64,000 nucleotides of DNA from Planctobacterium marinum. Its GTDB lineage: Bacteria; Pseudomonadota; Gammaproteobacteria; Enterobacterales; Alteromonadaceae. The position numbers were made by a program, and so were the translations under genes. The notes beneath the pieces are model-generated. The model saw only the letters and a program-made list of their open reading frames with translations. It had not been told where the DNA came from and ran no database searches. Shown here piece after piece: positions 11,372-20,869 of this stretch (the first letter of the stretch is position 1; each line of letters opens with the position of its first letter). Where the stretch lies: positions 248,001 to 312,000 of the forward strand of contig NZ_JAJEWQ010000004.1 of the NCBI RefSeq assembly GCF_020687805.1, read 5' to 3'.

Positions 11372-12283
11372 TTGCAAAAACTTAAACGACTGTTTCGGCG
11401 ACTTCGCCCCAAAGCGATTCAGTTTACCCGGTCTTTTTTAACCCAGTGCAAAGAAGATCGGGTTGCAGTGACCGCCGGTCACCTGGCCTATGTGACGTTG
11501 TTGTCGCTGGTGCCTTTTATCATGATGTTTTTTGCCATTTTGCAGGCGTTTCCGGCGTTTCAAAGCATTCGGGTTAAAGTCGAAGACTTTATCTTTCACA
11601 ATTTTGTGCCCGCCGCCGGAGATACCATCAGGCGCTACGTGTTTGAGTTTGCCAACAATGCATCGGAAATGGGCATTATCGGTATCGGCTTTTTGGTGGT
11701 GGTGGCGCTGCTGCTGATCTCCAATGTAGACAAGACCCTTAACCATATCTGGCGCACCAACATCGAGCGGCGCAAGATATTCACCTTTGCGATTTACTGG
11801 ATGGTACTGACATTGGGCCCGTTACTGGTGGGCAGTAGTCTGGCCATGACTTCCTATCTAATTTCTCTGACCACCTTTGCAGAAGAATACACGCCAGGCA
11901 TAACCACCTTTGTTCTGCGGGTTCTGCCGTTTCTTATCTCTTTCGGTGTGTATTTTATTCTGTACATGGTGGTGCCCAATCAGATGGTACGGGCAAAAGA
12001 TGCCGCAGCCGGGGCGGTGTTTGCTGCTGTATTGTTTGAGTTAGGGAAAAAAGTCTTTGCGCTTTATGTTACCAGCTTTCCGTCTTACAAAGTTATTTAT
12101 GGCGCGCTGGCGGCTGTGCCTATTTTGTTTGTCTGGGTTTATTTGTCGTGGGTTATTGTATTGTTAGGCGCTGTGTTAACGGTACAGGTGGAAAAATGGC
12201 GTATCCTGAATATTCGGCCCAAACCAGAAGACGAGCAGGTTGCAACAAGCTCCTATACCAACGAACCGGAAGAATCGGCCTGA
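11372..12283 (+). CDS. yihY: YihY/BrkB family inner-membrane protein
   Basis: About 303 aa with six hydrophobic segments and the family hallmarks GHLAYVTLLSLVPF near the N terminus and GALAAVPILFVWVYLSW late in the protein. Function in E. coli is unknown despite the old name RNase BN. No ATG fits; TTG at 11372 is the best start, with a weak GAGTG upstream. A short AT-rich inverted repeat (TCAAAAA/TTTTTGA, 11344-11364) lies between metF and this gene. yihY-dtd-yiiD is a conserved order, interrupted here by two inserted minus-strand genes. Confidence 0.88.
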   Translation: MQKLKRLFRRLRPKAIQFTRSFLTQCKEDRVAVTAGHLAYVTLLSLVPFIMMFFAILQAFPAFQSIRVKVEDFIFHNFVPAAGDTIRRYVFEFANNASEMGIIGIGFLVVVALLLISNVDKTLNHIWRTNIERRKIFTFAIYWMVLTLGPLLVGSSLAMTSYLISLTTFAEEYTPGITTFVLRVLPFLISFGVYFILYMVVPNQMVRAKDAAAGAVFAAVLFELGKKVFALYVTSFPSYKVIYGALAAVPILFVWVYLSWVIVLLGAVLTVQVEKWRILNIRPKPEDEQVATSSYTNEPEESA

Positions 12284-12305
12284 TACAGGTATCAGGCTGA
12301 TCGGA

Positions 12306-12944
12306 TCAAGGGGCTTTAATACTATTGATAAACTCTGAAGATTGCGCAATGGCGCTGTTCATTTCGTTTATCAGCACCTGAATATCCTGTCTGATTTTGT
12401 CAAATTCTCCCTGCAATGCTCCAATCGCAGAGGCATTCAGGTTGTGTTTCAGGTACAGCACATTGTCATTGAGTGCGGTAAGCACCGGCTGCATTTTGTC
12501 CGCAGAACGATGCATGGCTTTGAGCAAACTGTTGTAGCGTCGTTGAGTTTCTTTTAGTTTGCGCTCACTATCGCGTCGTAGACTTTCATTGCTGTATTGT
12601 TGCAATTCATCTTGCCATTCATCAAACAAGGCCTCTGCTACCGACTCTACTTTGTCAATACGACTGATGAGGCGTTCTGCACTGTCGTTACTGGCATCGT
12701 ATTGATCCTTAATTTGCTCGTAGGCGTCCTGCAACTCACCGCCGTCGAAGTTGATTAAGGCGGACAGTTCTTCCAGTGCCGAGGAGAATTGCTGCTGTGC
12801 TTCCTCCTGAGCCTCATTAACTGACTCTACTCTGTCCACCAGAATGTCGCGTTTCTCAACACCCATCGATTCCCAGATGGAATAATAGGTGGACTGACAG
12901 GCACTGAGCAGTAGCACCAGACAAGCCGCTAGTAGGTGTTTCAT
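12306..12944 (-). CDS. DUF2959 family lipoprotein
   Basis: 212 aa with a lipoprotein signal peptide and lipobox LLSACQ (Cys about residue 16), then an almost entirely helical, coiled-coil-rich body typical of the DUF2959 family. Asp is not at +2 of the mature protein (Gln is), so outer-membrane sorting is likely. Its ATG overlaps the stop of the upstream 76-aa membrane-protein gene (ATGA-type overlap at 12944), so translation is coupled. Function unknown. Confidence 0.83.
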   Translation of the reverse strand: MKHLLAACLVLLLSACQSTYYSIWESMGVEKRDILVDRVESVNEAQEEAQQQFSSALEELSALINFDGGELQDAYEQIKDQYDASNDSAERLISRIDKVESVAEALFDEWQDELQQYSNESLRRDSERKLKETQRRYNSLLKAMHRSADKMQPVLTALNDNVLYLKHNLNASAIGALQGEFDKIRQDIQVLINEMNSAIAQSSEFINSIKAP

Positions 12945-13174
12945 CAGCTGGCCTTAAACTTTGCGGCGTCAATAATGGCCCATAAATGGAAGATTGCGCC
13001 TACCGGCCACATAAAAATAAAGATCACAGTTGCCGCCAAACCATAGCTGACAGTACATACCAGAAAGAACAGCAACGCCATCATGATACGGCCCTGAATT
13101 AACTGTCCCAATCCGGGAATGAAAATATTACATAATGCAGCGATTACATTGCCGCCTGAACCTTGACCTGACAT
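12944..13174 (-). CDS. Small two-TM inner-membrane protein (76 aa)
   Basis: Starts MSGQGSGGN and has two hydrophobic segments (about residues 9-27 and 32-58) around the charged turn QGRIMM. IPGLGQLIQGR resembles the start of the TM2-like and related small membrane families. GGAA lies 6 bases upstream of the ATG. It is translationally coupled to the DUF2959 lipoprotein gene downstream, so the two may form one envelope complex. Function not recognised. Confidence 0.72.
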   Translation of the reverse strand: MSGQGSGGNVIAALCNIFIPGLGQLIQGRIMMALLFFLVCTVSYGLAATVIFIFMWPVGAIFHLWAIIDAAKFKAS

Positions 13175-13321
13175 ACGCGTTTCCTTCTGTTTAGCTGTTA
13201 ACGGTGTTCGGTATGTGCTTAAAATAAAACAAAGTTTTTAAACTTACCAGTTGATATTTGTAAGCGATTTCGAATCGGGTGTGGTAAATATCGGTAATAA
13301 CTGAATGAAAAAGGAGCAACA

Positions 13322-13759
13322 TTGATAGCATTATTACAACGCGTCAGCTCGGCCTCAGTGACTGTTGAGGGCCAGTGTGTGGGCGAAATAGACCAGGGTT
13401 TACTGGTGTTGTTAGGGGTAGAGAATGGTGATACCAGGGAAAAAGCGGAGCGACTGGCACAGCGCGTGTGTAATTACCGTATATTCCCTGATGAGCAGGG
13501 CAAAATGAATCTCAATGTACAACAAACGGAAGGATCGGTGCTGGTGGTGTCGCAGTTTACCTTGCTGGCGGATACTAAAAAGGGCAATCGTCCCAGTTTT
13601 TCAAGCGCCGGCGATCCGGAACTGGGTAAACAGCTGTATCAGCACTTTTATGAATCGGTGCGCAACAACGGCGTGCCCTGTGAAACCGGACAATACGCGG
13701 CAGACATGCAGGTTGCTCTGGTAAACGAAGGTCCGACAACCTTTTGGTTGCACATTTAA
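13322..13759 (+). CDS. dtd: D-aminoacyl-tRNA deacylase
   Basis: Hydrolyses D-aminoacyl-tRNA (and Gly-tRNA-Ala) to protect translation. 145 aa, the E. coli Dtd length. The active-site motifs SQFTL and the cross-dimer Gly-cisPro element NEGPTTFWL are intact. The start is TTG, supported by AAGGAG 7 bases upstream and by the exact family N terminus MIALLQRV. Its last 4 bases overlap the end of the convergent methyltransferase-fold gene. Confidence 0.95.
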   Translation: MIALLQRVSSASVTVEGQCVGEIDQGLLVLLGVENGDTREKAERLAQRVCNYRIFPDEQGKMNLNVQQTEGSVLVVSQFTLLADTKKGNRPSFSSAGDPELGKQLYQHFYESVRNNGVPCETGQYAADMQVALVNEGPTTFWLHI

Positions 13760-14460
13760 CGCATAAACACCACGGCGTTCAGGTCTAACTGATATTGCCG
13801 GGCGACCTGTTGCAGTTGCGAATCAAAGTCCAAGACAGGAAGCGCCTGACGGGCGGCAAAAATGACTTTGTTTTGGTAACCTGGTACCGCAAGGATGCGA
13901 AACTGCAGTTGCAACTCACTGAGAATTTCCAGTAATTGCTCCGATTGCAACCAGCTGGCGCTGAGCAGGTTAATCACCATCAAACCATCGGGATTCAGCG
14001 CATTGCAACAATCCTGATAAAAGGCCTGACTAAACACAAAATCCGGGCTGCCCTGTTCAGCAAATAAATCAATAAACAACAGATCCTGCGCTGCTACATC
14101 TTTAATGGCTTGCTGTGCGTCCTGTTGTACAATCTGACAAGGTGAACCGGCCGGCCAAAACCACTGCTCAAACAGCCGGATTACCCGGGCTGAATATTCG
14201 ATTGAGCGTATTTCACACAAAGGAAAGTGGTAACGGAAAAAGCGCTGTAAACTGCCGCCGCCCAATCCTAATTCGGTGACTTTTTGAGGGCGCTGGCGGT
14301 AATAAAAGCACAGCAACAATGCACTAAGGTGAGGCAATACCGGTTGGTGTGGCGAGTGCAAAGACATCACCGTTTGCACAGCATCATTAATAGAAAGCCA
14401 ACGGTATTCTGTATTTTCTGATATTGTCAGAGCAGTTGACCCGGGACGCTCAAAATGCAA
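13756..14460 (-). CDS. Spermidine synthase-like (polyamine aminopropyltransferase fold) protein
   Basis: About 234 aa with the class I SAM-binding core: motif [13 protein letters not shown] (about residues 63-74), the acidic strand [10 protein letters not shown], and [12 protein letters not shown]. These match spermidine-synthase-like proteins, but the substrate loop differs from SpeE, so polyamine synthesis should not be assumed. The upstream limit is a TTG at 14460 with no convincing ribosome site, so the true N terminus is uncertain. No partner gene on the same strand. Confidence 0.72.
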   Translation of the reverse strand: MHFERPGSTALTISENTEYRWLSINDAVQTVMSLHSPHQPVLPHLSALLLCFYYRQRPQKVTELGLGGGSLQRFFRYHFPLCEIRSIEYSARVIRLFEQWFWPAGSPCQIVQQDAQQAIKDVAAQDLLFIDLFAEQGSPDFVFSQAFYQDCCNALNPDGLMVINLLSASWLQSEQLLEILSELQLQFRILAVPGYQNKVIFAARQALPVLDFDSQLQQVARQYQLDLNAVVFMR

Positions 14461-14572
14461 AATACGTGGGTTGTTTTGTAAATCGTTCAGATGAAACAGA
14501 GTTCAGGCTCCCAAAAAACGGGGTGGTGCTGTGCTGGTTTGTCTATGTAACCACGAAATAAGGCCAAAGTGA

Positions 14573-15472
14573 ATGTATCGAATTAGTACGCCAGAAACGC
14601 CAGAGCAATTGGATGCTTATTTTTCTTTTCGCTGGCAAGTGTTACGGGAGCCTTTTAACTTTCCTCCGGGGTCTGAAAAAGACGAATACGAGAGCGTAGC
14701 GGAACATCGCATGTTGTTGTCGCCTAAAGGGGATATAGTCGCCGTTGGGCGGGTTCATCTGAATGTTCAGGAAGAAGCTCAAATCAGGCATATCGCAGTC
14801 TCTGCCGAGCATCGCAAAAAAGGCTTGGGTAGTCTGATATTAAGTGCCCTGGAAGAAGAAGCCAAACGCCAGGGCGCGACCAGGGCGGTCACCAACAGCC
14901 TGGATACCTCGGTGGCCTTTTTTGCGGCAGCAGGGTATAAAATTGAAGACTCACCGGAAGCCTTAGGCAAACAAAAACGCCAACACATGGTAAAAAAACT
15001 GGACATGCAGTCTATCGTCAGGTTGCATCCCAAATGGTGTAGTGAGCTGCAGAAAACCTGGTATGAAACCATTCCCATCTCTGAGCAAATGGGCATCGTG
15101 CTGCATCAATACAGCGGCAAAACTCTGGAAGCCAGAGCGTCGCTGAACAAAAACATCAATCTGCATGGCACCATGTTCGCCGGCAGTATTTATTCACTGG
15201 CGACACTCACCGGTTGGGGCATGATCTTTTTACAGTTAAAAGAACGCGGCCTTACTGGTGATATTGTGCTGGGGGATGCCAATATTCATTATCACAAGCC
15301 GGTAACCGCTGAACCCAGAGCCATTTGTAATATTGAAACCCTGAGCGGCAAGTTTAATTACGTTGAACGCAAGAAAAAGTGCCGGCTGGAATTGCAGGTC
15401 AATATTCAGGATGGTGATAAAGCGGTGGCGGAATTTCACGGTGTTTATTGGGTGTTGCCGCTCAAAGACTGA
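14573..15472 (+). CDS. yiiD: GNAT acetyltransferase - hotdog thioesterase fusion (YiiD family)
   Basis: Two domains in 299 aa. The N-terminal GNAT fold (about 1-145) has the acetyl-CoA loop AEHRKKGLGSLI; the C-terminal YiiD thioesterase-like hotdog (about 155-297) has NLHGTMFAGSIYSLATLTGWG. The E. coli relative lies next to dtd, as here. It has been linked to fatty-acid initiation metabolism, but that role is not visible in sequence. GAAATAAGG precedes the ATG. Confidence 0.88.
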   Translation: MYRISTPETPEQLDAYFSFRWQVLREPFNFPPGSEKDEYESVAEHRMLLSPKGDIVAVGRVHLNVQEEAQIRHIAVSAEHRKKGLGSLILSALEEEAKRQGATRAVTNSLDTSVAFFAAAGYKIEDSPEALGKQKRQHMVKKLDMQSIVRLHPKWCSELQKTWYETIPISEQMGIVLHQYSGKTLEARASLNKNINLHGTMFAGSIYSLATLTGWGMIFLQLKERGLTGDIVLGDANIHYHKPVTAEPRAICNIETLSGKFNYVERKKKCRLELQVNIQDGDKAVAEFHGVYWVLPLKD

Positions 15473-15474
15473 CA

Positions 15475-15508
15475 AAACGGCCTCACAATCCGGATATTCA
15501 GGCCGTTT
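15475..15508 (+). terminator. Inverted repeat after yiiD
   Basis: AAACGGCCT (15475-15483) and AGGCCGTTT (15500-15508) are perfect complements with a 16-base spacer, starting 3 bases after the stop. The right arm ends in TTT but there is no long T-run, so termination may be weak. Confidence 0.5.
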
Positions 15509-15656
15509 CATCCTCCGACAATACAAGGCTGAGTTCGCATACGGGCCAAAGTTGGCCTAATATTGGTCATATTTAGTTGATTTTTGTAGCAAAAGTTGAT
15601 TTGCTTTTTAAAATCAAAATCTTGCCCACTTTACAGGCGTTTGCTGAACGACGGAT

Positions 15657-17633
15657 ATGAGCACCAATCTTCAACAAAACCTGACGATCCGGTTATTGCG
15701 GGTACTCAGGTATAACAAAGCCCGAACGGAACGGGCTTTGGAACTCATGCCGTCAGAAAAACGCGATGCATTTCATATCATTCCGTTTTTATTGCATATT
15801 AATCACCCGGCCTTTCCGGGTTATATTGAAGATCCCCAAACCCCGCTGGGCCTTGTCAATTACTCGCTAAGGGAAGAGCTGAAAGATGCGCTACACCGTA
15901 TATTCCCCGACCAAAAAGCCCTGATAGAGGATTTAAAACCTATCTGGCCCAAGCGCCGGATGATTGAATCGTTGGTCTTAATGGGCAGTATCGGCACCAT
16001 TGCTCAGTCGTCACAATCGGATTTTGACTACTGGGTGTGCGTCGATGGCACACGCTATAAAAATGCCCATTTTCGCCTGTTGCAGAGTAAGTTGCACAAG
16101 ATTGAACAATGGGCCGAAAAACACTTTGGCATGGAAGTACACTTCTTTTTGTCGGATATTGAAAAAGTGCGCAACAACGATTTTGGTGTGGCAGATGGTG
16201 AGAGTTCGGGCAGTGCTCAGGCGATATTCCTGAAGGCCGAATTTTACACCACCAATATCGTGGTAGCAGGGAAAGCGCCTTTTTGGTGGTTATTGCACGA
16301 GGGGGCAACCGACAAACAATATCAGCAGTTATTGAGTTCCTTAAAGGACGGTGTTTCGCCCGAGCCTAAGTGGTTTATGGACCTGGGCAATATAGAAAAG
16401 ATGGATACCGCAGAATTGTTTGGCGCTGCCATCTGGCAAATCAGTAAAGCCATGGACTCGCCGTTTAAATCGGTGCTGAAAATGGCCAAACTGGAAGTGT
16501 TTCTGGCTAATATTGATAGTCAGCAACCCTTGTGTAGCCAGTTGCGCAGTGCTGTACACAATGGCACCCGTGCTCCGGGCGAGCAGGAACACATCGATCC
16601 CTATGGCCTGATGTTTGAACAGGTTATTCGTTACTATCAGGAGCTTGGCGAGCAGGATACCGTTGAACTGTTGCAGTTGTGCTTGTATATCAAAAGTGAC
16701 TGTGGCTTAAGTTTGCCAGCAGATGAAAACGCCTTTCATTTTAAACGCAAAATCATCATGGCCTACGTGGAGCAATGGGGTTGGTCACGGGAGAAAATCA
16801 AAAAAATTGATCGCATCAAATACTGGGATTTCAAAGATCTTTCACAAATTGGCAAGCGCATTCACGCATTTCTGATTGGTTGCTATCGCCGTATCTCGGT
16901 GAAAATTTCTCACCAAAAGCAATTGGTAAGCAAAGAAGATGTTACTGTTATCGGCCGTAAAATTGACTCCTTCTACTCTAAAAAAGAGCATAAAATCGAT
17001 TATCTGCGCAGTGCCTTCGAAGATGGTACCTACTGCAAAATTGTCACTGTTAAAGCCGAACCGCAAAGTAATAATCGCCGGCGCTGGAGCCTGTATCGCG
17101 GCAATCAGATAGACTGGAATGACTCGGCGCTGGGTAAGGTGTTGATGAAAAGTGCCTGGAATCCGGTAGAACTTATCTTGTGGGGCGTTTTTAATGGCAT
17201 CATGGACAGCGAGACCAGGATTATGTTGTCTTATCATGCCGAACCCGTGTTGGAACGAGATCTACTGGAACTCACCAAAGTATTTCAGACGCTATTCCCG
17301 CCGGTACGCATCTCGGAAATAAAGCGCAATGCCTTACTGGTACCTTATCGCATTATTAACTGTCTGACGGTGATCAATTTTGAAAGTCGTCGCCACAAAC
17401 CCGAAACCGAAGAGCTGAAAGTGATTTATTTCACCAGTTGGGGAGAGCTGTATTGCAGCGATGGGTTTGAAGCACTGGAGGCTTTGCGTTTTGATTTAAT
17501 GGATGTCACACCCGCCCCCAACAAATATCTACTGTCGCCGGATGGCTCCTACCGGGATCGCCTGTCTGCTGATTTTAAAGAACGTTCAGATATGGACTTT
17601 ACTTCGGCCCTGGAACTGATTAAAGAAAAATGA
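15657..17633 (+). CDS. Class I adenylate cyclase family protein (short paralogue)
   Basis: 658 aa, related over its length to the catalytic part of enterobacterial CyaA, which makes cAMP from ATP. The nucleotidyltransferase motif MGSIGTIAQSSQSDFDYW has Gly110-Ser111 and the metal-binding Asp122/Asp124. Other shared blocks are EVHFFLSD, SGSAQAIFL and DSPFKSVLKM. It lacks about 190 residues relative to E. coli CyaA (848 aa) and is not beside cyaY or hem genes, so it is likely a second class I cyclase rather than the housekeeping one. No partner gene. Confidence 0.82.
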   Translation: MSTNLQQNLTIRLLRVLRYNKARTERALELMPSEKRDAFHIIPFLLHINHPAFPGYIEDPQTPLGLVNYSLREELKDALHRIFPDQKALIEDLKPIWPKRRMIESLVLMGSIGTIAQSSQSDFDYWVCVDGTRYKNAHFRLLQSKLHKIEQWAEKHFGMEVHFFLSDIEKVRNNDFGVADGESSGSAQAIFLKAEFYTTNIVVAGKAPFWWLLHEGATDKQYQQLLSSLKDGVSPEPKWFMDLGNIEKMDTAELFGAAIWQISKAMDSPFKSVLKMAKLEVFLANIDSQQPLCSQLRSAVHNGTRAPGEQEHIDPYGLMFEQVIRYYQELGEQDTVELLQLCLYIKSDCGLSLPADENAFHFKRKIIMAYVEQWGWSREKIKKIDRIKYWDFKDLSQIGKRIHAFLIGCYRRISVKISHQKQLVSKEDVTVIGRKIDSFYSKKEHKIDYLRSAFEDGTYCKIVTVKAEPQSNNRRRWSLYRGNQIDWNDSALGKVLMKSAWNPVELILWGVFNGIMDSETRIMLSYHAEPVLERDLLELTKVFQTLFPPVRISEIKRNALLVPYRIINCLTVINFESRRHKPETEELKVIYFTSWGELYCSDGFEALEALRFDLMDVTPAPNKYLLSPDGSYRDRLSADFKERSDMDFTSALELIKEK

Positions 17634-17753
17634 TTTAGCGCCAGCATCGTCGCGGTTCTCCCGCCGCAGGGTAGGGTTTGGAAAATGTATTGATGTACAG
17701 TTGTGATGGATATCCTGATAAAAAATAGTAAGTGATTAGCTGTAAAGGAGGGC

Positions 17754-18266
17754 GTGTTGGACTACCAAGTAAGAATGGAAACAGCATTTGATAACTATTT
17801 CCGTGTGTCTAGTATCCTAACTGATGATTTGAAGGAACTGGTCAAAAGAGATATGACTCACGACTCAGCTAAGCGAAATTTTATTCGTGCAGCTTGCTCT
17901 CTCATTGAAGGTTATGGGCATTGTTTTCGTGAGATACTTGCAATTGGTTTAGATATGGTAAGTGATTTAACCAAGAATCAGATCAAAGTTATTCGCAATG
18001 AATCGGGTAGTTCACTGAGTGATAGAGCTAAATGCACTCTGACTGCAATGCATAAAATGTTTGAATTGGAAGGTGTACCGGATTTTGGAAACAACTCCTG
18101 GGAAGATGCTAAATTTGCCCTGAAAAAAAGAGATGCTATAGCCCATCCAAAAAATGAGTTTGACTTATCAATTTCAGAAGAAGACTGGATTAAAATATGG
18201 GAAGGGTTAGAGTGGCTTTTGAAACAGTACATGAAGGTCATTGAAAAGCTACATAATAAGTACTGA
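17754..18266 (+). CDS. HEPN-like protein of unknown function
   Basis: Up to 170 aa, mostly helical, not recognised by name. The segment KKRDAIAHPKN (R126, H131) has the R-x4-H pattern with an acidic second position that is the active-site signature of HEPN-domain RNases. The start is GTG 17754 or TTG 17757 after a strong AAGGAGGG. The gene is clearly more AT-rich than its neighbours, stands alone, and has no antitoxin-like or nucleotidyltransferase partner, which suggests horizontal acquisition. A toxin or phage-defence role is only a guess. Confidence 0.6.
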   Translation: MLDYQVRMETAFDNYFRVSSILTDDLKELVKRDMTHDSAKRNFIRAACSLIEGYGHCFREILAIGLDMVSDLTKNQIKVIRNESGSSLSDRAKCTLTAMHKMFELEGVPDFGNNSWEDAKFALKKRDAIAHPKNEFDLSISEEDWIKIWEGLEWLLKQYMKVIEKLHNKY

Positions 18267-18442
18267 TGTGCAATGGTGATGGCTGTCCCGTTAAGAAATA
18301 TTAAAAGTTCACTGACTAAAATGGGGCAATTTCATTGCCGGTTCGTATCAAGTCAGTTTCCGTTTTCTGTCATACACAAAATACATTAAATCCGGTCAAA
18401 AAACAGGCTGGCTGGTGTGAACCTTGGGTAAGTTACACGCAA

Positions 18443-18477
18443 TAAAAAAGCCGCAAACATGCGGCTTTCGTTTTTTT
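18443..18477 (-). terminator. rpoH terminator
   Basis: AAAGCCGCA (18447-18455), loop AACA, TGCGGCTTT (18460-18468). Read on the minus strand the stem is followed by a T-run from the adjacent A6, making a strong terminator 24 bases after rpoH. The plus side also carries T7, so it can serve both directions. Confidence 0.9.
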
Positions 18478-18493
18478 CTATGCCAGTTAGCGT

Positions 18494-19345
18494 TTAGCTC
18501 ATGGCGTTTTGCAGCTTTTTCATGGCGTTCTTTTCAATCTGACGTACGCGCTCAGCAGAGACATTGTATTTGTCTGCCAGGTCCTGCAATGTGGTCTTTT
18601 CATCAGATAACCAGCGGGTTTGCAGTATGTGTTGGCTGCGCTCGTCCAGCGTTTTAATGGCGGAGTACAAGCGGGCAGAAGCGTTTAGATCCCAGTCGGC
18701 ATTGATCACTGACGTTTCTACGTCTTCGCTTTTGTCTTCCAGATATTGAACTGGTGCAAAACTGCCGGATTCGTCGTCGTCAGCCGACAGGTCAAACGCC
18801 TGGTCCTGACTGCTCATCCGCGCTTCCATTTGCAATACTTCTTTGGTGCTGACACCTAATTCCTTAGCAACGGTTTGCACCTCTTCATGGGTGAACCAGC
18901 CAAGGCGTTTTTTGGCTTTGCGCAGATTGAAAAACAATTTGCGTTGCGCTTTAGTGGTGGCAACTTTTACGATGCGCCAGTTGCGCAGTACGTATTCGTG
19001 AATTTCTGCCTTGATCCAGTGTACGGCAAATGAAACGAGGCGCACGCCCATGGTGGGGTCGAATCGTTTTACCGCCTTCATCAGGCCGATATTGCCTTCC
19101 TGAATTAAGTCTGCCTGGGGCAGGCCATAGCCTGAGTATGATTTGGCGATATGCACCACGAAACGCAGGTGCGACATGATCAGCTTTCTGGCTGATTCCA
19201 GGTCTTCGTCTTCTCTCAGACGGGTCGCCAATGCACGTTCCTCTTCAGCGGATAGCATGTTGATGCCACTCACATACTGAATGTACGAATCCAGGCTTCC
19301 GCTTTGTGGAATGCTTAAGGCCATGGACTGTATTTTTGTGCTCAT
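18494..19345 (-). CDS. rpoH: RNA polymerase heat-shock sigma factor RpoH (sigma 32)
   Basis: 283 aa, matching E. coli RpoH (284) with regions 1.2, 2 ([20 protein letters not shown]; the [13 protein letters not shown] core binding part), the RpoH box [10 protein letters not shown], and region 4 HTH ([16 protein letters not shown]). An upstream in-frame ATG would add 10 residues, but the start at 19345 (MSTKIQSM) has GAGG 8 bases away and fits the family. In E. coli rpoH follows ftsYEX; here an EAL-HDOD gene on the other strand sits between them. Temperature control by leader RNA is known in E. coli and cannot be judged here. Confidence 0.96.
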   Translation of the reverse strand: MSTKIQSMALSIPQSGSLDSYIQYVSGINMLSAEEERALATRLREDEDLESARKLIMSHLRFVVHIAKSYSGYGLPQADLIQEGNIGLMKAVKRFDPTMGVRLVSFAVHWIKAEIHEYVLRNWRIVKVATTKAQRKLFFNLRKAKKRLGWFTHEEVQTVAKELGVSTKEVLQMEARMSSQDQAFDLSADDDESGSFAPVQYLEDKSEDVETSVINADWDLNASARLYSAIKTLDERSQHILQTRWLSDEKTTLQDLADKYNVSAERVRQIEKNAMKKLQNAMS

Positions 19346-19632
19346 AATTACCTCTTTATTTTTTGCCGCTGGCATGCTAGCACAGTGGGCTGAAGATCAC
19401 CAGAGTCGGTGCCTTAAAACGAAAATGCATCGCCTGTTTGCTGTAAATTTAAGCGACATCGACGGATTTATATTTGTTGTTACGTTGTCAGACCTGCTAA
19501 AGTTTAATTTTGTTTCGTGTCACAGGGATGAATATCACCTATGAAATGTAACAGAGTTTTATGCACCGGGATTTCGATTACTTATTGGTAGAGGGTTAAC
19601 AAGTCAGTCTTGTTTACCCAAGAGGTAGAAGA

Positions 19633-20850
19633 ATGTTTGCATACGTTGCACGTCAGGCCATATTGGACCGCGATAAGAATGTGTTTGGTTACGAGTTATT
19701 GTTTCGGGATGGCAAACAAAACTGTTTTCCCAATGTCGCCCCCGACGAAGCGACTTCTAAGATTCTGGCCAGTAACCATTTAACACTGGGCCTGGATGAA
19801 ATCACCGGTGGCAAAGTGTCGTTCATCAATTTTTATGAAGACACGCTGCTATACCGTTTTCCCACTTCACTTGATCCGATGGCCGTGGTTATCGAAATCG
19901 TTGAAACTGCCCCCATCAGCAAAGAATTGCTGGCTGCCTGTAAACACATTAAGCAACTGGGTTACAAACTGGCACTGGACGATCACGATTTTGATCCCAA
20001 ATGGGATGTGTTTCTGCCCTATATTGATATTGTGAAGGTGGATATTCGCGAGAGCGATTACGAAACCATTAAAAAACACGTGCCTAAGTTTCTCGATGCC
20101 AAGGTGAAAATCGTGGCTGAAAAAGTGGAAACCCATGAAGAGTTTGAGCTGTATAAGGAGATGGGCTGTCATTACTTTCAGGGCTACTTCTACGCCCGGC
20201 CTGAGGTGATGAAGCAAAAGAACATTCCCAATTCCAAATTGTCCTTGCTGGAACTCATCAGCGAAAGCTCCAAATTAGAAATGAACTTTGATCGCATTAA
20301 CGACATTATTGAGCGGGATGTGGCTTTGTCGTACATGCTCTTGCGTTTTATCAACAATCCCACGGTGAATAAACGCAACAAAATTACCTCATTGCGCCAT
20401 GCCTTAAATTATATGGGGGCGCTGGAATTGAAGAAGTTTATTGCGCTGCTGGCGCTGGCCAATCTGGGCGATGCCAAGCCGATGGAATTGCTCCAGGTGT
20501 CGTTAATTCGGGCCAAGTTTTGCGAACTCTTAGCGGCCGCCCGAAACGATCCGGAAAATCCGCCTAAAGGCTTTCTGGTGGGTCTGTTTTCCCTGATCGA
20601 TGCCATGCTGGATCGCAATATGAACAATCTGATGGAAAACCTGCCATTATCCGATGATTTAAAAGGGGCCTTGTGCGGCGAAAAGAATAATTTATTGTTT
20701 TATCTGGAGCTGGCAAAAACCTTTGAAACTGCGAACTGGCAAAAAACCCGTAAGCTGTCTCAGGCGCTCAAGGTGGAGCAAAAGGCATTGCACGGGTATT
20801 ACAACCAGGCTGTGGTCTGGAGTAACGCGATGCGTATGAGCATTGCCTAA
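19633..20850 (+). CDS. EAL-HDOD signalling protein
   Basis: 405 aa: an N-terminal EAL-like domain (about 1-200) and a C-terminal HDOD domain (about 205-390). The EAL signature is altered: YELLFRDG replaces E-A-L-x-R, EIVET replaces ELTE, and DDHDFDP replaces DDFGTG, so phosphodiesterase activity is doubtful, though relatives (YuxH, Vibrio CdgJ) still affect c-di-GMP and motility outputs. AGAGG precedes the ATG by 8 bases. It separates rpoH from the ftsX end and is convergent with ftsX. Confidence 0.87.
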   Translation: MFAYVARQAILDRDKNVFGYELLFRDGKQNCFPNVAPDEATSKILASNHLTLGLDEITGGKVSFINFYEDTLLYRFPTSLDPMAVVIEIVETAPISKELLAACKHIKQLGYKLALDDHDFDPKWDVFLPYIDIVKVDIRESDYETIKKHVPKFLDAKVKIVAEKVETHEEFELYKEMGCHYFQGYFYARPEVMKQKNIPNSKLSLLELISESSKLEMNFDRINDIIERDVALSYMLLRFINNPTVNKRNKITSLRHALNYMGALELKKFIALLALANLGDAKPMELLQVSLIRAKFCELLAAARNDPENPPKGFLVGLFSLIDAMLDRNMNNLMENLPLSDDLKGALCGEKNNLLFYLELAKTFETANWQKTRKLSQALKVEQKALHGYYNQAVVWSNAMRMSIA

Positions 20851-20869
20851 TACCCGGTCCATTAACTAT

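Noticed and set aside
13756-14460. True spermidine synthase speE
   Set aside because: The SAM-binding fold matches but substrate-binding motifs differ and no speD is adjacent, so only a fold-level call is given.
18267-18442. Short gene of about 38 codons from ATG 18274
   Set aside because: No ribosome site, no conserved pattern and ordinary AT-rich intergenic composition.
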